Source: CPC320 sp002684375 (GTDB lineage Bacteria; Pseudomonadota; Alphaproteobacteria; Rhodobacterales; Rhodobacteraceae). Taken from it: a stretch of 64,000 bases of DNA. The notes below the pieces were generated by a model. That model saw only the letters and a program-made list of their open reading frames with translations. It ran no database searches and was not told the DNA's origin. The stretch is taken from assembly GCA_965662545.1 (NCBI GenBank), contig CBFIHZ010000008.1, forward strand, positions 1-64,000, read 5' to 3'. The first letter of the stretch is position 1. Every line of letters begins with the position of its first letter. The translations under genes and the position numbers were made by a program. Positions 60,488 to 64,000 of this stretch are shown one piece after another.

Positions 60488-61677
60488 GTGACGCGGGCAC
60501 GAATTTTATAGGTGTCTTTGTCCCACAGTCGGTGGGTCATGACATCGGCGATGATACCCACCGCCGCGTCCACATCAGCTGCGTCAATATACAGCGGGGT
60601 AAAGCCAAAGCGCATGATATCAGGGGCGCGAAAGTCGCCCACAACGCCGCGATCGATCAGCGCCTGCATGGCCGCATAGCCATTGTCAAAGCGAAATGAG
60701 ACCTGTGAACCGCGCAGGTTTGAATCACGGGGACTGGCGAGCGTCAGCATCGGGCAGTGCGCCTCGACCGCGTCGATGAACTGCGTCGTCAGTGCCACCG
60801 AGCAGGCGCGGATATCTGCCATCGTGGTCATGTCCCAGACATCCAGCGCGGCTTCCAGGGCGCCGAGCGCCAGAACTGGGGGCGTGCCCACTCGCATCCG
60901 CTCGATCCCACTGCCGGCACGGTAGCTTTGTTCAAAGGCAAACGGTGCGTCATGACCAAGCCATCCTGACAGCGCCGGGCGCGCAATTTCGGCATGGCGC
61001 GGTGCAACATAGATAAATCCCGGGGCGCCCGGGCCACCATTGAGGTATTTATAGCTGCATCCGACGGCAAAATCGGCCTCTGCTTTGGCCAGATTGACGT
61101 CAATCGCGCCGGCGCTGTGTGCCAGGTCCCATACTGTAACGGCGCCCATGGCATGGGCTTTAGCGGTCAGCTTGGCCATATCATGCAGACGGCCGCTGCG
61201 GTAATCCACTTCGGTGATCAGCGTGACGGCAACCTCTTCGGTGATATGGGCCTCGATCTCTTCAGGGGCCACCACTTGCAGTTTGTGACCCCGACCCAAT
61301 GAGGCGATCAAACCCTCGGCGATGTACAGGTCGGACGGAAAATTTCCGCTGTCCGACAGGATAATTTTGCGGTCGGGCCGCATTTCAAGTGCCGAGGCCA
61401 GCGCTTGATAGACTTTTATCGACAGCGTATCGCCCACCATTACATGTCCGGTCTCTGCGCCGATTAACTTGGCAATCCGGTCGCCGACAAGCGTTGGCTG
61501 CGCCATCCATCCAGCTTTGTTCCAGCCGGTGATAAGCATCTCGCCCCATTGTTGGGTGACGGTCTCAGCAACGCGGGCCGCTGCGGTTTTTGGCAGGGGG
61601 CCCAGCGAATTACCATCGAGATATATCATCCCGTCAGGAATATGGAACATTGCTTTGGTGGCGGTGAAATCTGTCAT
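60484..61677 (-). CDS. kynU: kynureninase
   Basis: 397 residues from ATG 61677 (61680 also possible); the frame extends to 61728 but overlaps the SDR gene's end there. PLP enzyme cleaving kynurenine to anthranilate and alanine. N-terminal MIYLDGNSLGPLP, WDLAHSAGAIDVNL, PLP lysine in VGCSYKYLNGGPGAPGF (K210) and MRVGTPPVLALGALEAAL. C-terminal APDIMRFGFTPLYI. Operon with SDR upstream and the small ORF and kynA downstream. Confidence 0.97.
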   Translation of the reverse strand: MTDFTATKAMFHIPDGMIYLDGNSLGPLPKTAAARVAETVTQQWGEMLITGWNKAGWMAQPTLVGDRIAKLIGAETGHVMVGDTLSIKVYQALASALEMRPDRKIILSDSGNFPSDLYIAEGLIASLGRGHKLQVVAPEEIEAHITEEVAVTLITEVDYRSGRLHDMAKLTAKAHAMGAVTVWDLAHSAGAIDVNLAKAEADFAVGCSYKYLNGGPGAPGFIYVAPRHAEIARPALSGWLGHDAPFAFEQSYRAGSGIERMRVGTPPVLALGALEAALDVWDMTTMADIRACSVALTTQFIDAVEAHCPMLTLASPRDSNLRGSQVSFRFDNGYAAMQALIDRGVVGDFRAPDIMRFGFTPLYIDAADVDAAVGIIADVMTHRLWDKDTYKIRARVT

Positions 61678-61714
61678 CATTTTACCATATTGGGCGCGGC
61701 ATAGTGTGATATTG

Positions 61715-62464
61715 CTATACTTGGCCACCAGCTATTTCAATAGTCTGCCCATTGACGCTTTGCGATCCATCGCCACAGAGCCATAGCGCGGTGGCGGCAA
61801 TTTCGTCGGTACTGATCAGACGTGCGTGGCGGTTAGCTTTGACCATAATGTCCATAGCCTCTTGTTGGGACAGCCCTTTTTTCTGCATCAGATCGATATT
61901 CTGGTCGATGATTGGGGTCTCTACATAGCCCGGACAGATGGCATTAAATGTAAACGGCTCGGTGATATGGTCTTCGCTGAAAGAACGGATTAAGCCGATA
62001 ACCCCGTGTTTAGAGGCCGTATAGGCGCCTGCGCCTTTGAGCCCGCGCACCCCCGCGATAGATGAAATCGCGATTACCCGGCCCCAATCGGTGCCGCGCA
62101 TAGATCTGAAGCATTCTCGCATTGTGAGAAATGCGCCATCGAGATTGGTCGACATGATACGGCGCCACAATGCCATATCGGTCTTATGCAGCGATCGGCC
62201 TTCTGCGATTCCGGCGTTGGCGACACAGATCTGGACCGGCCCGCGCGAGGCAACGGCGGCCGCGACTGTCTGGATCACCGAGGCCTCGTCAGTGACATCC
62301 ATAACCGCCGGAAAGAGGCTCGGACCACCGGCGCGGTTCAAAACCTCGGCGCGCCTGCCGGTAATGGTAACCTTCGCCCCTTGACTGGCCAGTTGTTGGG
62401 CAATTGCCAATCCTATCCCGGTGCCGCCCCCGGTCACCAACGCATGTTTGCCGTTTAAAGTCAT
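61715..62464 (-). CDS. SDR-family oxidoreductase in kyn operon
   Basis: 249 residues, classical SDR: TGGGTGIGLAIA cofactor motif, NAG in VANAGIAEG, catalytic Ser in ISSIAGVRG, and YTASKHG with Tyr and Lys; C-terminal QSVNGQTIEIAGGQV typical of FabG/BadH-like members. First gene of the minus-strand run SDR-kynU-ORF-kynA. In some Rhodobacteraceae, kyn genes lie beside a 2-aminobenzoyl-CoA pathway that includes an SDR, so a role in anthranilate breakdown is possible but not proved by sequence. Confidence 0.9.
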   Translation of the reverse strand: MTLNGKHALVTGGGTGIGLAIAQQLASQGAKVTITGRRAEVLNRAGGPSLFPAVMDVTDEASVIQTVAAAVASRGPVQICVANAGIAEGRSLHKTDMALWRRIMSTNLDGAFLTMRECFRSMRGTDWGRVIAISSIAGVRGLKGAGAYTASKHGVIGLIRSFSEDHITEPFTFNAICPGYVETPIIDQNIDLMQKKGLSQQEAMDIMVKANRHARLISTDEIAATALWLCGDGSQSVNGQTIEIAGGQV

Positions 62465-62646
62465 ATGGATCTCTTTTATTGATAGGTCAGGCCCAGCAGC
62501 AGGCTTGAATGAAAGTTGGGTCGCACGAATTCAGGTCGTTTCCGGCTTATTTGTTGCCATTCGTACAGGTCCTTGTCGCGGCTTGCTAGAATTAAAGTCA
62601 TCCGGAAAAACCCTTCTAATAAATAGCTCGATTCCCTTGCGGCTCT

Positions 62647-62850
62647 TTATCTAAATTTGACGAAGAGCAACGGGTGACGGTGCGCTGCTATTGCAAATAT
62701 TACCTTGGCTTTCGCCACGGTTGCAAGAAACGCAAAGAGAAACAGTGCGTCCTTCTGGGTTCGGTCATTGTCTTTGTCTTCTGCGGCTTCAGGGGCGAAC
62801 TCGGCCGCGGTTGCCTGTGAAATTTCCGACTGATTTTCAGTAACTTGCAC
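62647..62850 (-). CDS. possible small protein upstream of kyn operon
   Basis: 67-codon frame from GTG. The N-terminal half is acidic (EFAPEAAEDKDNDRTQKD) and the C-terminal half hydrophobic/basic (ALFLFAFLATVAKAKVIFAIA). Codon use resembles neighbours, but the ribosome site is poor and no family is recognised. It is divergent from pntA. It may be a short membrane-associated protein or chance. Confidence 0.35.
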   Translation of the reverse strand: MQVTENQSEISQATAAEFAPEAAEDKDNDRTQKDALFLFAFLATVAKAKVIFAIAAHRHPLLFVKFR

Positions 62851-63190
62851 CTTGGCGCTCTTGTCGAAGGGGGTGGTTTATGATTGTGCTGGCGGTTTTC
62901 CCGCGCACAACCGCGATTTGCATCAATTAAAGTGGCAAATTGCCGCAATAACGGTCGAGTGAACGTCTCGCGCTCGGTAATTTTAGGCGGGTTTGGCCAA
63001 GTGGCCGCGCTTGAGCGCACTTGTGATCTTTGGAAATGGGTTTCAATCTTGCATTTTGATGCGGTGTTGACCATATTGCATGTTTAGCTCGGTCTGGGCT
63101 TTACAAATCTCTTTTTCAGGGGTGCGCTTTGAAAGCTATCAGCCGTTGCATAGCAGCCAGTCTAGACCATGAATTTGGGGAGAAAGTCAC
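62851..63190. other. leader/regulatory gap before pntA
   Basis: No gene seen. ATTTGC and GCAAAT form a dyad with a 13-nt spacer near 62922-62944. A hairpin (CAAGT, 4-nt bulge GGCC, GCGC, loop TTGA, GCGC, ACTTG) lies around 62999-63024. TTGACC (near 63068) could be a -35 for pntA, but its -10 is unclear. GGGGAGAAAG precedes the pntA GTG. Confidence 0.4.
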
Positions 63191-64000
63191 GTGAAAATCG
63201 GAACGCCGCGGGAAGTATTTGAAGGAGAGTCACGCGTCGCGATGACACCAGACAGTGCGCTTCAATTGCAAAAGCTGGGTTTTGACTGCGTCGTTGAAAC
63301 GGGTGCCGGCAGCGCCGCCGGGTTTTCAGACGAGGCCTATGTCGCCGCAGGTGTGGAGATTGCCGCAACAGCGGCCGCACTTTGGAAAACCGCCGATGTT
63401 GTGGCTAAGGTGCGCCCCCCGAATGATACTGAAGCCAAGCGCCTCAAGAAATCCCAAACACTGATTTCGTTCTTCTGGCCGGCGCAAAACGAGCAACAGA
63501 TGGGCTTGCTGGCTAAAAAAGGTACCAGCGTGATTGCAATGGACATGGTGCCGCGTATCAGTCGGGCGCAAAAAATGGATGCCCTTTCGTCGATGGCCAA
63601 TATCGCCGGTTACCGAGCGGTCATCGAAGCAGGTAATAACTTTGGCCGGTTTTTTACGGGACAGGTGACGGCGGCTGGAAAAGTGCCGCCGGCCAAGGTG
63701 CTGATTGTTGGTGCGGGTGTTGCCGGTCTGGCGGCGATCGGCACTGCGACTTCGCTTGGGGCCATCACTTATGCGTTCGATGTGCGCCCTGAAGTGGCCG
63801 AACAGATCGAATCGATGGGAGCCGAGTTCGTCTTTTTAGATTTTGAGGACCAAAACGCTCAAGACGGGGCGGCGACAGGGGGGTATGCGGCGCCGTCCAG
63901 CCCGGAGTTTCGGGAAAAGCAACTGGAAAAGTTTCGGGAGCTTGCGCCCGAAATCGATATTGTCATCACCACAGCGCTTATTCCCGGCCGCGATGCACCC
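63191..64000 (+). CDS. pntA: NAD(P) transhydrogenase subunit alpha, 3' truncated by window end
   Basis: 270 codons are present. GTG start with a GGGGAGAAAG ribosome site. Sequence KIGTPREVFEGESRVAMTP, DVVAKVRPP, RISRAQKMDALSSMANIAGYRAVIEA, the glycine-rich NAD site VLIVGAGVAGLAAIGTATSLGA and FDVRPEVAEQIESMGAEF identify the NAD(H)-binding dI of proton-translocating transhydrogenase, which makes NADPH using the proton gradient. pntB would be expected beyond 64000. Confidence 0.97.
   Translation, partial: MKIGTPREVFEGESRVAMTPDSALQLQKLGFDCVVETGAGSAAGFSDEAYVAAGVEIAATAAALWKTADVVAKVRPPNDTEAKRLKKSQTLISFFWPAQNEQQMGLLAKKGTSVIAMDMVPRISRAQKMDALSSMANIAGYRAVIEAGNNFGRFFTGQVTAAGKVPPAKVLIVGAGVAGLAAIGTATSLGAITYAFDVRPEVAEQIESMGAEFVFLDFEDQNAQDGAATGGYAAPSSPEFREKQLEKFRELAPEIDIVITTALIPGRDAP

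Overview
The window is alphaproteobacterial and most likely from the Rhodobacteraceae (Roseobacter/Rhodobacter group). The evidence is a complete Rhodobacterales-type dcw cluster, a DUF1127 gene followed by a small RNA with CUCCUCCC loops, an alphaproteobacterial LexA box (GAAC-N7-GAAC) before uvrD, CobS/CobT aerobic cobaltochelatase subunits, and moderately GC-rich codon use. All of it is read from the sequence; no database search was possible.

Layout. 1-3.3 kb is an accessory-looking edge: a small Cys-rich protein, a membrane protein gene broken by one frameshift, tRNA-Gly(GCC), and a two-gene unit for an exported protein and a YHYH-domain protein. 3.4-8.2 kb carries pyruvate carboxylase (pyc) and an FMN alpha-hydroxy-acid dehydrogenase. 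8.3-10.7 kb is uvrD with a LexA box over its predicted -10. 10.8-11.2 kb (minus strand) is a DUF1127 gene followed by a CcsR/'cuckoo'-type sRNA. 11.7-37.2 kb is the cell wall and division block: a long leader containing an UpsM-like RNA with its own terminator, then mraZ, rsmH, ftsL, ftsI, murE, murF, mraY, murD, (a methyltransferase and a reversed flavoprotein), ftsW, murG, murC, murB, ddl, ftsQ, ftsA, ftsZ, lpxC, bamD and recN.

37.3-50.5 kb is housekeeping and metabolic: an FAD-linked (D-)2-hydroxyacid dehydrogenase, DUF427, aminopeptidase P, cobT-cobS, an ECF sigma/anti-sigma pair, two tandem GST paralogues, a J-domain protein, BolA, gatB and a DMT exporter. 50.6-54 kb has a multiply frameshifted SDR pseudogene behind pepN. 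54-59.4 kb has a photolyase overlapping a DUF2256 gene, malate synthase G, a GlcG-like heme-binding protein and a glutamine-amidotransferase-type hydrolase. 59.4-62.5 kb is a minus-strand tryptophan/kynurenine operon: SDR, kynU, a previously easy-to-miss 54-codon ORF coupled to kynU, then kynA. The window ends inside pntA.

How the genes work together: the central block builds and cross-links peptidoglycan precursors and assembles the divisome, with lipid A synthesis (lpxC) and outer-membrane assembly (bamD) attached. Pyc, malate synthase G and the two lactate-type dehydrogenases serve C3/C2 carbon entry. uvrD, recN and the photolyase are DNA repair genes. The least explained and most interesting parts are the two regulatory RNA loci between uvrD and mraZ, the coupled kyn microprotein, the frameshifted membrane protein near tRNA-Gly, and the truncated-looking anti-sigma factor.
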